Source: Bradyrhizobium guangxiense (lineage in GTDB: Bacteria; Pseudomonadota; Alphaproteobacteria; Rhizobiales; Xanthobacteraceae). Taken from it: a stretch of DNA of 64,000 bases. Under the pieces are notes generated by a model that made no database searches, was not told the origin of the DNA, and saw only the letters and a program-made list of their open reading frames with translations. The stretch covers positions 4,866,501-4,930,500 of the forward strand of contig NZ_CP022219.1 of NCBI RefSeq assembly GCF_004114915.1, given 5' to 3'. Of the stretch, positions 25,414 to 34,731 are shown one piece after another (within the stretch, counting starts at the first letter, position 1; each line of letters begins with the position of its first letter). The translations under genes and the position numbers were made by a program.

Positions 25414-25740
25414 TTACGCCTTGAGCGAGATCTTCTCTTCGGCCGCGATCACCGTGCCGTCGTCGTCCGTCCAGGAGAACTTGAACGTTCCGGCCTCGTC
25501 CACCCTGGCATCAAACTGGATATACGGATTGGCGGAGATTGCAGGCTCCAGCGCGCAGGAGAACACGGGCTTGCCGTTGAACTCGCAGGCAAACTTGTTG
25601 ATGATCTTGCGAGGAATGGTCTTGCCCTGCGCGTCCTTGCGCTGGCCCGACTCCATAACGTGCGAAACCAGCGTCTTGATCTGGATGACTTCGCCCTTGA
25701 TCGCTTCCTTGGGAAGCTTGATGCGCGGTTTGTCTGCCAT
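25414..25740 (-). CDS. soxZ: Sulfur carrier complex subunit SoxZ
   Basis: A 108-residue Ig-like protein, the non-covalent partner of SoxY. Features seen are KPRIKLPKEAIKGEVIQIKT at the N-terminus and FSWTDDDGTVIAAEEKISL at the end. No signal peptide is present, as is usual: SoxZ crosses with SoxY. It lies 18 nt from soxY. Confidence 0.93.
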   Translation of the reverse strand: MADKPRIKLPKEAIKGEVIQIKTLVSHVMESGQRKDAQGKTIPRKIINKFACEFNGKPVFSCALEPAISANPYIQFDARVDEAGTFKFSWTDDDGTVIAAEEKISLKA

Positions 25741-25758
25741 CTGTTCTCTCCTAAGCCC

Positions 25759-26211
25759 TTAGCCGCCGCAGCCGCCGATCGTGACCTTGACGGTCTTCTG
25801 CTCCGTGAACAGCGCGCCGTCGCTCATCTTCGCGATCGCAACCACGTTCTGCGTGGCCGCGAGCCGGATCCGGATCGAAGCTTCGGCCTTGCCCGACAGC
25901 GGCGTGAAGGACAGCGTCGCGACGCCGGCGTTCGGGTTGCCGTCCGCGATGATCATCACGTCCTTGACGTAAGACTCCGCGGTCATCGGGCTCTCGATGT
26001 TGATCGACAGCGGCACGGTGTTGCCGTTCTCCGCAATCTCCGGCAGGTCGAGCGAGATCTTGCCCTTGGCAGGCTGCTTGCCGCCGGTGAATTTCTCGAT
26101 CCACTTTGCCGCGTCGTTGGTCACTTCCGCGTCCGCAGCCATGGGCATCAGGGTCAGCATGACGAAGCCGCCTCCGAGCGCAAATGCCTGCCGTCGATTG
26201 ATGGCTTTCAT
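25759..26211 (-). CDS. soxY: Sulfur carrier subunit SoxY
   Basis: A 150-residue exported protein with Tat-like signal (NRRQAFALGGGFVMLT) and the defining C-terminal swinging arm VTIGGCGG, whose Cys148 carries the sulfur intermediates through the Sox cycle. ATG 26211 was chosen because it gives the signal peptide and follows soxX by 17 nt; the frame is open upstream inside soxX without coding character. Confidence 0.94.
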   Translation of the reverse strand: MKAINRRQAFALGGGFVMLTLMPMAADAEVTNDAAKWIEKFTGGKQPAKGKISLDLPEIAENGNTVPLSINIESPMTAESYVKDVMIIADGNPNAGVATLSFTPLSGKAEASIRIRLAATQNVVAIAKMSDGALFTEQKTVKVTIGGCGG

Positions 26212-26228
26212 TCCGATCCTCCTCGCCG

Positions 26229-26684
26229 TCAGTTCAGCGTCTTGAGAAATGCGATGACGTCCTCGACCTGCGCGGCCGTCAGTATGGACTTGCCGACGAA
26301 TTCCGGGCGCACCCGGCTCAGGCCCTCGTTCTTGAAGAACGCCGGCATGACGGTGTCGGTGAAGATGCGCTTGGGATCGGCGACGATGAGGCGCAATTGC
26401 GCCTCGGTGTAGCGGCCGGCCACGCCGTCGAGCGACGGACCGAACTCGCCGTGGAATTCCTCGGATTTCAGGCTGGTGACCTGGTGACACGCCAGGCAGT
26501 TGCCGAGCGTGCGGGTCAAAAACACCTTCTTGCCGGCATCGGCATTGCCGGGCGAACCGGTCAGGGATTTTGGTAGCGAATCGCTGACAATGTCGAGCTT
26601 GATCGGCTCCTTGGCCGGCTGTTGCGCCATGGCGCTGCCGGCCAACACGCACAGTGCAAACGCAGCCACAAGCGAGTGCCGCAT
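26229..26684 (-). CDS. soxX: Cytochrome c SoxX
   Basis: A 151-residue exported cytochrome c, first gene of the sox operon. Signal peptide ends near AGSAMAQQ (residue 20-22), heme motif CLACH at 63-67, Met ligand candidate in TDTVMPAFF. It is the electron-accepting partner of SoxA. An AT-rich operator candidate (26757-26774) lies 73-90 nt upstream. Confidence 0.93.
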   Translation of the reverse strand: MRHSLVAAFALCVLAGSAMAQQPAKEPIKLDIVSDSLPKSLTGSPGNADAGKKVFLTRTLGNCLACHQVTSLKSEEFHGEFGPSLDGVAGRYTEAQLRLIVADPKRIFTDTVMPAFFKNEGLSRVRPEFVGKSILTAAQVEDVIAFLKTLN

Positions 26685-26756
26685 GTTTCCTACCCTTTGT
26701 CGACGGGGTGACGCCCGCCTTTGACCACGACGGGCTCACGATCCATCAAATTCAAT

Positions 26757-26774
26757 TATTATGATATGTGAATA
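26757..26774. promoter_or_regulatory. SoxR/ArsR operator candidate upstream of soxX
   Basis: TATTATGATAT-N2-GAATA, identical in 16 of 18 positions to the element at 27436-27453. It is embedded in an AT-rich stretch also containing ATTC at 26750. It is suitably placed to control soxXYZABCD. Confidence 0.6.
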
Positions 26775-26814
26775 TAACCGACGCCGTCAAGCGAAATTCG
26801 AGCGACGCCTGCAC

Positions 26815-27432
26815 TCAGCCGTTCGCAGCTAAAAAATCCCGGAACGAGCCGCGCTCATAGGCACGTTCGCGCACGAAGCGAAACATCGCCAGGAAGTGCG
26901 GCGGCTTGAGATAACCGGGGGCCCGCGTCACTTCGCGCGCCATCGCGTCCTTCGCATCGAGGCCGTCGGCAGATGGCGGAAAGAACTGAAAGGTCGGCGT
27001 GAACCGGATGCCGTATTTGCGGGCGAGATCCTTCTCCGCTAATTCCTCGCGGTCGAAGTCGGTCACCTTGCGCGAGCCGACCAAGTTCAACTGCAAGACC
27101 TCGAAATTGTCGCGGATATAGTTGGCGATTCCGACATCGGCGAAATTCACCAGATGCGTCTCGCGGCAATAGGGACAGCCGCGCAGCTCCCACATGATGG
27201 CGAGGCGCTTGCCCCCGGCCGCAGCGCTCTCCAAATCCTCGTGCAGATCGAGGAAGCTCTGCAAGAACCACGGTTCGTGATAGAGCCCGTCTTCGCCGAC
27301 GGCGAGCTCGGCCGCCGCCGCGCCGCGACCGGCGAAGGCCGCGCCGGTTGCTAACGCGAGGAGGCCGCGCCGCGTCGGCGTGCGCGGCGACATCGGGATT
27401 TGCCGCGTCGGGACATCTTGCGCATTGTTCAT
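26815..27432 (-). CDS. soxW: SoxW-like periplasmic thioredoxin
   Basis: A 205-residue exported thioredoxin-like protein. The N-terminal region has a Tat-like sequence (TPTRRGLLALATGAAFAG), and the redox motif is CPYC at 86-89 (WELRGCPYC). SoxW keeps Sox components reduced. ATG 27432 is preferred over ATG 27456 because the operator candidate (27436-27460) would otherwise lie inside the gene; ATG 27393 directly before the signal is another option. It is separately promoted from soxX, 130 nt downstream. Confidence 0.82.
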   Translation of the reverse strand: MNNAQDVPTRQIPMSPRTPTRRGLLALATGAAFAGRGAAAAELAVGEDGLYHEPWFLQSFLDLHEDLESAAAGGKRLAIMWELRGCPYCRETHLVNFADVGIANYIRDNFEVLQLNLVGSRKVTDFDREELAEKDLARKYGIRFTPTFQFFPPSADGLDAKDAMAREVTRAPGYLKPPHFLAMFRFVRERAYERGSFRDFLAANG

Positions 27433-27435
27433 TTT

Positions 27436-27460
27436 TATTATGATATTCGAATACACGAAT
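27436..27460. promoter_or_regulatory. SoxR/ArsR operator candidate, ATTC-N8-GAAT
   Basis: 27445-27460 reads ATTC-N8-GAAT, the arrangement reported for SqrR-type persulfide sensors; the flanking TATTATGATAT (27436-27446) is shared with the soxX promoter. It lies between divergent soxW and the 27480 gene and could control both. Confidence 0.6.
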
Positions 27461-27479
27461 GTGACAAGGAATTCCTATC

Positions 27480-28196
27480 TTGCGCTGCACCATCGCGCTC
27501 CTGGCGTGGCTGGCCTCGAACATGCTCGCGCTCGGCGGGGAGACTGGCAGACTTGCGGATGTCACCTCGGCCATGGCGCCGATCCTGGCCAATCTGCGCA
27601 CGGCCGCGAGCTATGCGCGGACCGGAAACGTTGCGCTGGCGCAGATCGAGACCGACGAGGCGGTCGCGCGTTGGAAGCAGCTTGTGCCGAACCGCAATCC
27701 TCTGCCCGCCGACGCACCGGCCGAATTGGCGGGATTTCTCGACCGGGGCCGTGATCGGCTCATGATGATCGCGGCCGCGCTGGACCGCGGCGACGATGCC
27801 GCCGCCGGCCGCGAGTTGCTGGCGCTTCGGCAAGCGTTTCACGCGCTCAGGCGTCACGCTGGCCTCTACGATCTCGGCGATTGCATCTTCGAGATCGCGC
27901 CCGCCATGGAAACGCTGCGTGCCGCCGCGATCAGGTACGGCGGGCAACCGGCGCCGGCAAACGCCGAAGAGACCGTCGCCGCCGCAAGCGCGTTCCGCGA
28001 TCGGCTTCAACGCTGCAACGAATGGGCTAATGGCGAGATCGCCGCCCAAGGCGAGTTCCGCCGCCTGATTGACGGCGCAATCACCAGCAGCGGCGAGATC
28101 GCGCATGCCGCGATGGCAGGTGACGGCTCCCTCGTGAATCGCTACCTGATCGAGCTGCAGTCCTTCGCCCAGCTGCTCGACTTCCGGTACGGCTAG
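27480..28196 (+). CDS. Secreted helical protein of unknown function in the sox locus
   Basis: A 238-residue protein, not recognised. It starts with TTG at 27480, preceded by AAGGA at 27466. Hydrophobic signal-like N-terminus (TIALLAWLASNMLAL), then almost entirely helical, Ala/Arg-rich sequence with two cysteines (GDCIFEI, RLQRCNEW) and histidines (ALRRHAGLYD). There is no CxxCH, so no heme c. The layout recalls a four-helix-bundle electron carrier or sensor lacking heme (speculative). It is divergent from soxW over a shared operator candidate and convergent with soxV (2 nt between stops), so it is probably part of the sox regulon. Confidence 0.65.
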   Translation: MRCTIALLAWLASNMLALGGETGRLADVTSAMAPILANLRTAASYARTGNVALAQIETDEAVARWKQLVPNRNPLPADAPAELAGFLDRGRDRLMMIAAALDRGDDAAAGRELLALRQAFHALRRHAGLYDLGDCIFEIAPAMETLRAAAIRYGGQPAPANAEETVAAASAFRDRLQRCNEWANGEIAAQGEFRRLIDGAITSSGEIAHAAMAGDGSLVNRYLIELQSFAQLLDFRYG

Positions 28197-28198
28197 CC

Positions 28199-28936
28199 TC
28201 AGCCGATGCTGGTCAACGCAGGGAAATGCTCGAGCAGCCATTCCGAGACCGCGGGCACCAATCCGGCCAGGAACATCAGACCTGTCGCAACCAGGAAGAC
28301 GCCCATCGTCTTCTCGATCAGACCGAGATGCCGGCGCACACGGCCGAGCGCGGCGATGAAGCGGCCGGTGAAAGCCGCGGCGATCAGGAAGGGAATACCG
28401 GTCCCGACCGAATAAGCGAGCAGCAGCAGCGCCCCTCGTCCGGTCGTGTCCTCCGAGCCCGCCATCAACAGCACGGCGGCAAGGATCGGGCCTGCACAGG
28501 GCGTCCAGCCGAACGCAAAGGCCAGCCCCATGACGAAAGCCCCTGCCATGCCGGCCGGGCGGTTGTCGACCTGCACGGTGGCGCTGCGATAGAGTAGCGG
28601 AATCCGGAGCAGCCCCAGAAAGTGCAGTCCCATGACGATGATCAGCCCGCCCGCGACGATGCCGAGCGTCGACAGATGCGCAGAGACGAAACGTCCCGCG
28701 ATCGAGGCTGTCGAGCCGAGAGCGATGAAGACCAGCGAGAAGCCCGCCACGAAGGCAAGCGCCGAGAGCAGGATGCGCGGCCGCAGATCCGGCCTGCCGC
28801 TGGACAGATCCGTGGCCGAGACGCCGGCCATGTAGCACAGGAAGGGCGGCACCAGGGGCAGGATGCAGGGCGACAGAAACGACAAGAGGCCCGCGACGAA
28901 GGCCGCACCCAGCGTGACGTCCAAGGTCATTTCCAC
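28199..28936 (-). CDS. soxV: CcdA-like thiol transporter SoxV
   Basis: A 245-residue membrane protein of the CcdA/DsbD beta family with six helices. The redox pair is C24 (LSPCILPLVPP) and C147 (GWTPCAGP). It passes electrons from cytosolic thioredoxin to periplasmic SoxW/SoxS. Divergent from soxS over an AT-rich promoter (28951-28970). Confidence 0.88.
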   Translation of the reverse strand: MEMTLDVTLGAAFVAGLLSFLSPCILPLVPPFLCYMAGVSATDLSSGRPDLRPRILLSALAFVAGFSLVFIALGSTASIAGRFVSAHLSTLGIVAGGLIIVMGLHFLGLLRIPLLYRSATVQVDNRPAGMAGAFVMGLAFAFGWTPCAGPILAAVLLMAGSEDTTGRGALLLLAYSVGTGIPFLIAAAFTGRFIAALGRVRRHLGLIEKTMGVFLVATGLMFLAGLVPAVSEWLLEHFPALTSIG

Positions 28937-28950
28937 CCCATCCCTAGCAC

Positions 28951-28970
28951 ATATACGAATTTAATGATAT
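28951..28970. promoter_or_regulatory. SoxR/ArsR operator candidate between soxV and soxS
   Basis: ATATACGAAT-TTAATGATAT shares ATGATAT and a GAAT half-site with the soxX and soxW elements. It lies between divergent soxV and soxS. Confidence 0.4.
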
Positions 28971-29033
28971 AAAGCGCCAAGCACCTTCACAAGGCAAGTC
29001 CGTCAGGCGGGTCCAAAAAGCCGGTTACGCAGC

Positions 29034-29402
29034 ATGAACAGAATCATCGCTTTCGCCCTCACCGTGGCCGTCGTGCTGCCAGCGACCACGTCGCGCGCCG
29101 CCGAGCTCGTCATGTTCGAGCGGCCCGGCTGCGCCTGGTGCGCGCGCTTCAACGCCGAGATCGCGCCGATTTACGGCAAGACCGCGGAAAGCCGGACCGC
29201 ACCGCTGCGCCGGATCGACCTGAAGGCCCCCCTCCCAGCCGATCTCGCCGGGATCGATCCAGGTCCCTTCACGCCGACCTTCGTCGTGGTACAAGAGGGC
29301 CGCGAGATTGGACGCATCCGCGGCTATCCGGGGAATGCCTTCTTCTTCGGCCTCTTGGACCGAATCCTGTCAAATGCGGGATCGGAACCCGAGAGGTCGT
29401 GA
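29034..29402 (+). CDS. soxS: SoxS thioredoxin-like protein
   Basis: A 122-residue exported thioredoxin-fold protein: signal peptide to about residue 23 (ATTSRAAE), then active site CAWC at 33-36 (RPGCAWC). SoxS reactivates SoxY by reducing its swinging-arm disulfide. It is first in soxS-soxR-soxT, 37 nt before the likely soxR start. Confidence 0.85.
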   Translation: MNRIIAFALTVAVVLPATTSRAAELVMFERPGCAWCARFNAEIAPIYGKTAESRTAPLRRIDLKAPLPADLAGIDPGPFTPTFVVVQEGREIGRIRGYPGNAFFFGLLDRILSNAGSEPERS

Positions 29403-29439
29403 CCGGTCTTGCAGATTTTGCCGAGAGGAACTTGACGCG

Positions 29440-29790
29440 ATGCCGTTGCCGAAGCTGAAGGAGATCGAAGGCTCCGCCGAACTCGAGCAGATGATCGAGA
29501 AGGCGCGCGAGGCGAGCGACATGCTCAAGGCGCTGTCGCACGAATCCCGATTGCTGCTGCTCTGCATCCTCGCCGAGGGCGAGAAATCCGTGACTGAGCT
29601 CGAGCAGTTCCTGGGCGAACGACAATCGACCGTCTCGCAGCAGCTCGCGCGGCTCCGGCTCGATCGGCTGGTGACGACCCGACGCGACGGCAAGACGATC
29701 TACTACAGTCTCGCCAGCGAGGACGTCCGCAAGATTCTCACCGCCGTTTACGACGTGTTCTGCGAGCCGGTACGCCGGCGACGCCGGTAA
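29440..29790 (+). CDS. soxR: SoxR, ArsR-family persulfide-sensing repressor
   Basis: A 116-residue winged-helix repressor. The helix-turn-helix reads ERQSTVSQQLARLRLDRLV. C42 (LLLLCILAEGE) and C108 (YDVFCEP) match the two sensor cysteines of SqrR (C41, C107) almost exactly. It probably represses the sox genes until reactive sulfur oxidises the pair. ATG 29440 was chosen: it follows GAGAGGAA and gives the normal family length; the open frame upstream overlaps soxS. Confidence 0.88.
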   Translation: MPLPKLKEIEGSAELEQMIEKAREASDMLKALSHESRLLLLCILAEGEKSVTELEQFLGERQSTVSQQLARLRLDRLVTTRRDGKTIYYSLASEDVRKILTAVYDVFCEPVRRRRR

Positions 29791-29864
29791 TTCTCCGCTC
29801 TGGATTTTCGCGCCCCTCGGGCGCAGACTGCCCAAAGAGGCAGAACGAATACCTTGCGGGAGGA

Positions 29865-30944
29865 ATGTTCAGTCCATCGACCATAGCGTTCGCATGCGGG
29901 CTCGCCGCCGGCACGGTGCTTGGCGTTGCCGGCCGAGCGGGCCGTTTCTGTACGCTCGCGATGCTCGAAGATGCGTTTTTCGGATCGGACTATCGCCGGC
30001 TGAAATCCTTCGCACTGGCGGCAGCCGTGGCGCTGCTTGCGACTCAGGCGCTCGCGGAGCTCGGCATCGTCGACCTGTCGCGATCAATCTATCTGACGGC
30101 ATCGATCGGGCTGGGCGGCGCGATCATTGGCGGGCTGATGTTCGGCATCGGTATGGCGCTGGTCGGCACCTGCGGCTTCGGCACGCTGGTGCGCGTCGGC
30201 GGCGGCGATCTGCGCGCCATCGTCGTCTTTCTCGTACTCGGCCTGTCGGCGCTCGCGACCATGCGTGGCATCACGGGCATGCTGCGTGTGACGCTGATCG
30301 AACCATTGTCGCTGCGGCTTCCTGAAGGCAGCACTCAGACCCTGACGTCGCTGCTCGGCGCAGGCAGCGCCGTACGTGCGATTCTCGTCGTGGCAATTGC
30401 CGCCGTACTCGCTTCTTGGGCGCTTGCGGACGGCAGGCTGATTCGGTCGCCGCGATTGCTGGCCTCCGGACTTGCCGTTGGCTGTGCAATCGCATTCGGC
30501 TGGTTCGCGACCGGATGGCTCGCCGATGATGAATTCGATCCCGCCCGCGTCGCCTCACTCACCTTTGTCGCGCCACTCGGTGACACTATCCTCTACGTCG
30601 CCACCTTCTCTGGCGCGCGCCTGAATTTCGGCATCGGTTCCGTTGCCGGGGTTGTGGCGGGCTCCTTTGCCGCCGCGTTGCTCGCAGGTGGCTTCCGTTG
30701 GGAAGCCTGCGACGACGCGCGCGAATTGAAGCGTCACATGTCCGGCGCGCTTCTGATGGGAATTGGAGGGATCATGTCGATGGGATGCACCGTTGGCCAA
30801 GGATTGAGCGCGTTCTCAACGCTTGCTCTCTCGGCGCCGATCACGATGCTGGCCATCGCCTGCGGAGCGCGGCTCGGCCTCGAGTTCACGATGACTGGCG
30901 AGTGGCTTCCGGCAGTCCGCAAGCTGTTCGGCGTCTCCACCTAA
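29865..30944 (+). CDS. soxT: SoxT-type YeeE/YedE sulfur transporter
   Basis: A 359-residue polytopic membrane protein of the YeeE/YedE family. Motifs: GRAGRFCTLAMLEDAFFG near the N-terminus, LVGTCGFGTLVRVGGGDLR, and MSMGCTVGQGLSAFSTLAL in the second half. It likely imports thiosulfate or sulfane sulfur that the cytosolic SoxR senses. Third gene after soxS and soxR; the pairing of a YeeE transporter with SoxR is seen in other sox loci. Confidence 0.82.
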   Translation: MFSPSTIAFACGLAAGTVLGVAGRAGRFCTLAMLEDAFFGSDYRRLKSFALAAAVALLATQALAELGIVDLSRSIYLTASIGLGGAIIGGLMFGIGMALVGTCGFGTLVRVGGGDLRAIVVFLVLGLSALATMRGITGMLRVTLIEPLSLRLPEGSTQTLTSLLGAGSAVRAILVVAIAAVLASWALADGRLIRSPRLLASGLAVGCAIAFGWFATGWLADDEFDPARVASLTFVAPLGDTILYVATFSGARLNFGIGSVAGVVAGSFAAALLAGGFRWEACDDARELKRHMSGALLMGIGGIMSMGCTVGQGLSAFSTLALSAPITMLAIACGARLGLEFTMTGEWLPAVRKLFGVST

Positions 30945-31012
30945 TAGAGCGAATTCCTGCCACCAACTCCAGATCCCGCGTGAGATGGTGACGGCGCCGA
31001 GCGCCCATCCGA

Positions 31013-31622
31013 TCAGCCCTGATTGGCGTCGGTGGCGAGCATGCCCGCGCCGACCATGGCGCGCAGCGCGGTGAGGTTGGCGAGGTCGGTTTCGGCACCG
31101 AAGCCGACCGTCAGCTTCAGCGCGCGATGACCGCGGTTGAGCGCGGCCTCGGCCATCTGCGCGGCACCGCCTGGATTGATGCCGCTGGTATAAACCTTGA
31201 TTCTGCTCGATTGCCCACCAACCAGCCGCCACAGCGGCAAGCGCCGACGTCGCGCGGAAAGATCTCACAGCGCAAGCTCGATGCCTGAAATCGCTTGTGC
31301 GAACGGACCTGGCTCGCCGCATTGAAGTACGAGGACCTCGATGCCTTTGGTGAGGGCCTCGAAGGCTTGTGCGGAGCCGCTGAACTTGCGCCCGACAGGC
31401 CCGGTGCGAGCACTTCATTGACGAGCCGGGCGCGATGTTCCGCGCCCGAAGCCGGAAAGTTGGACCAGACTTCACCCCAGCCCTCGACCCCGTCTTCGTC
31501 GACAACGTGAACGAAGACGGCGGGGCGGTCGAGCATCTTGCCGAACGACGTCACCACCGGCGTTGCCCGGATAGCGATAGCAGAACGCCTCGATCGAACG
31601 GAGAGTGAAGCTGTCAGTCAAG
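31013..31622 (-). pseudogene. Decayed mandelate racemase/enolase-superfamily gene
   Basis: Pieces of one protein are spread over three frames. LRSIEAFCYRYP starts in one frame; TPVVTSFGKMLDRPAVFVHV follows after a frameshift near 31566; then KFSGSAQAFEALTKGIEVLV and FAQAISGIELAL, after which TGA replaces the expected Trp codon (ALWDL). Another shift leads to LPLWRLVGGQSSRIKVYTSG, and GMLATDANQG ends at TGA where Trp is expected. The C-terminal catalytic half is missing. So there are at least two frameshifts, two TGG-to-TGA changes and a truncation. The parent was probably a sugar-acid dehydratase linked to the neighbouring sugar operon. Confidence 0.85.
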
Positions 31623-31661
31623 GTGCAAGATCCTGCGAGATGACGCGGAGCCACCAATATC

Positions 31662-32699
31662 TCAGTAGGCGCGCGCGAAGTCACCTTCCTGCTTGACGTC
31701 TGTGAACACCGGGAAGCGCGCCTTCCAGGGCGTGCCCTTGGCCGTGGTCAGCTTGTTGAGCCGCTCAAGTACGTTGAGGCCATCCTTGCGCAGGCTGGCC
31801 GACACCGCGGCGCGATCCGGAAAATTCTTCAGCACGGCATCGAGCCAGATGGTGCGGCCCGCCAGGAAGCCGCCTGCCCCCGCCGCATAGGAGTAATCGA
31901 GCACGCGCTCGAACTTTTCGGGCGCAGCGCCGCCCGACAGCAACACCCAAGGGATGCTCCGCTCGCGGCAGATATCGCCGATCGCATCGAATTCCCTCTG
32001 CGCAGCCTCGGCTTCCGCGCTGCCCTCGCGGGCGGGCAGGTTGTTGGCCGCCAGAGGGCTCTCCAGCTTGAGGAGATCGACCGCGTACTCCGGCTTGGCG
32101 AATTCGCGCACGCTGTCGATGACGAGACCGGGCAGCTTGCCGGGTGATTCCACGTAGTCGGCGGTGTGATTGGCACTGCCGAGAAACGGATAGACCAGTA
32201 GTTCGAGAACATAGGGAATGTCGTGGCGGGGGCACTCCTCGCCGATCTCGCGCACGAACTTCTTCTGGTGCTCGTTCACCGCGGCATCAGCGTCCGGCCG
32301 ATACCAAGCCAGCACCTTGACGGCGTCGCCGCCCATAGCGCGGATCTTTTCGACGCTCCAGTTGGTGATCGCACGCGACTTGCGTCCCCCCGCGGTCTCC
32401 TCGACGCGATGCTCCTCCAGTGTCATGATCAGGCCGCAGCGCGGCGGCAGCAGATCGATCGCGGCGGGGACCGCGAAATTCGGGTCGAACAGCATCGAGC
32501 TGCAATGCGGCGCGAGGTTCTCGACGAGAAGGCGCTTCGCCGCCGTGATGTCGGAATATTCGACCTGCTCCCGCGTGATACCTTTCGCTTTGGCGATGGC
32601 ATCGAACAATGGCGGCCGCTGGTCCAGCGCGACCATGCGAAAATGGCCATCCGCATCGGCAAGCCGTGCCAGGCCGCGGTTCTTCCCAATCGTTCTCAT
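31662..32699 (-). CDS. LacD/YihT-like class I aldolase
   Basis: A 345-residue TIM-barrel aldolase of the tagatose-1,6-bisphosphate aldolase family (LacD). Family features: FRMVALDQRPPLFD near the N-terminus, GGDAVKVLAWYRPD with the likely Schiff-base Lys, YVLELLVYPF, and IPWVLLSGGAAPEKFERVL. It cleaves a phosphorylated ketose into two C3 units. YihT of sulfoquinovose breakdown belongs to the same family, so the sugar is not certain. The start overlaps the stop of the PfkB gene by 4 nt. Confidence 0.78.
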   Translation of the reverse strand: MRTIGKNRGLARLADADGHFRMVALDQRPPLFDAIAKAKGITREQVEYSDITAAKRLLVENLAPHCSSMLFDPNFAVPAAIDLLPPRCGLIMTLEEHRVEETAGGRKSRAITNWSVEKIRAMGGDAVKVLAWYRPDADAAVNEHQKKFVREIGEECPRHDIPYVLELLVYPFLGSANHTADYVESPGKLPGLVIDSVREFAKPEYAVDLLKLESPLAANNLPAREGSAEAEAAQREFDAIGDICRERSIPWVLLSGGAAPEKFERVLDYSYAAGAGGFLAGRTIWLDAVLKNFPDRAAVSASLRKDGLNVLERLNKLTTAKGTPWKARFPVFTDVKQEGDFARAY

Positions 32700-33651
32700 G
32701 GCATCTTCCTCATGAATACAAGACACTCGTTGATGGTAGGGATTCCGTTGCGCCCGCCGGCGTGACGGCATTTCATGGCGGCGGTGGCCGCCGAAAACGC
32801 CATGGCAGCGCGCACATCGAGACCGGCGCCGATCGCGAGCGCATAAGCGCCGTGAAAGACGTCGCCCGCGCCTGTGGTGTCGACGACGTCGACCGCGTAG
32901 GCGGCCTGCTGGTGTAGCTGTGCGTCCTCGTACCAGTTCACGCCGCCCTCGCCGCGCGTGACGGCGACGACGCGGCAGCCGAAGCGCGCAAGCCCTGCCA
33001 GGGATTTGTCGTCAGCGGAGCCCGCAAAAGCCGTCAGTGCGGGCTCGGAAAAGATCGCATGGTCAGTCAGCGGCAGCAGCCGCTCGAACACCTCGGCGTC
33101 GGCCATGTCGCCGTCGAGCACCGTCGGAATGCCGCGTGCGCGCGCTTCCCTGAACAGCGTCGCGGCGCCCTCGACCCAGCGCGGGTCGGCCAGCACGGAG
33201 GACGCCTGCGCCACGGCCTCGAGCGGGAGCCAGCCCGCGGCTTCCGGAAAAAGGCCGCGAAAGTTGACGATCTGCCGTTCACCGGAGCTGTCGACGATGA
33301 TTCCGGAGACCGACGAACGGCCGCCAGGAAACAGCCGGAAATTCTCGACGTCGACGCCTTCGGCGGTGAAAGCCGATGTCATCTCGTGACCGGCGGCGTC
33401 GTCCCCTGCCCGGCCCCAGAATGCGACGGACGCGCCGAGCTTCGCCACCGCGATGCTCGCGTTGGCCGCCATGCCACCGCCGAGCGTACCGTATTCGGTG
33501 GCTTTGATCTTCTCGCTCCCGCCAGCGAACGGGCGATCGACGCGCCAGACCTGGTCGAGCGCGGACAACCCGAGGCAGATCACGTGCACGGCCTTCACAC
33601 CGGAAGCGACGTGCGCCAGCGCCGAGAGAGCTGCAATGTCGGCTGACGCGC

Positions 33652-33655
<4 letters not shown>
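32696..33655 (-). CDS. PfkB-family carbohydrate kinase
   Basis: A 319-residue ribokinase-like sugar kinase. [17 protein letters not shown] at about 50-66 and [20 protein letters not shown] near the C-terminus (catalytic Asp, anion hole) are diagnostic. It likely phosphorylates the ketose that the next gene's aldolase cleaves. It starts with GTG 33655, overlapping the ABC ATPase stop by 4 nt; the frame upstream lies inside that gene. Confidence 0.85.
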
Positions 33656-34725
<1,070 letters not shown>

Positions 34726-34731
34726 GATCGC

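Noticed and set aside
21609..25424. Very long plus-strand open frame (1271 codons) opposite soxC-soxB-soxA
   Set aside because: An artefact of high GC content: the opposite-strand proteins are unmistakable sox genes, and this translation has no protein character.
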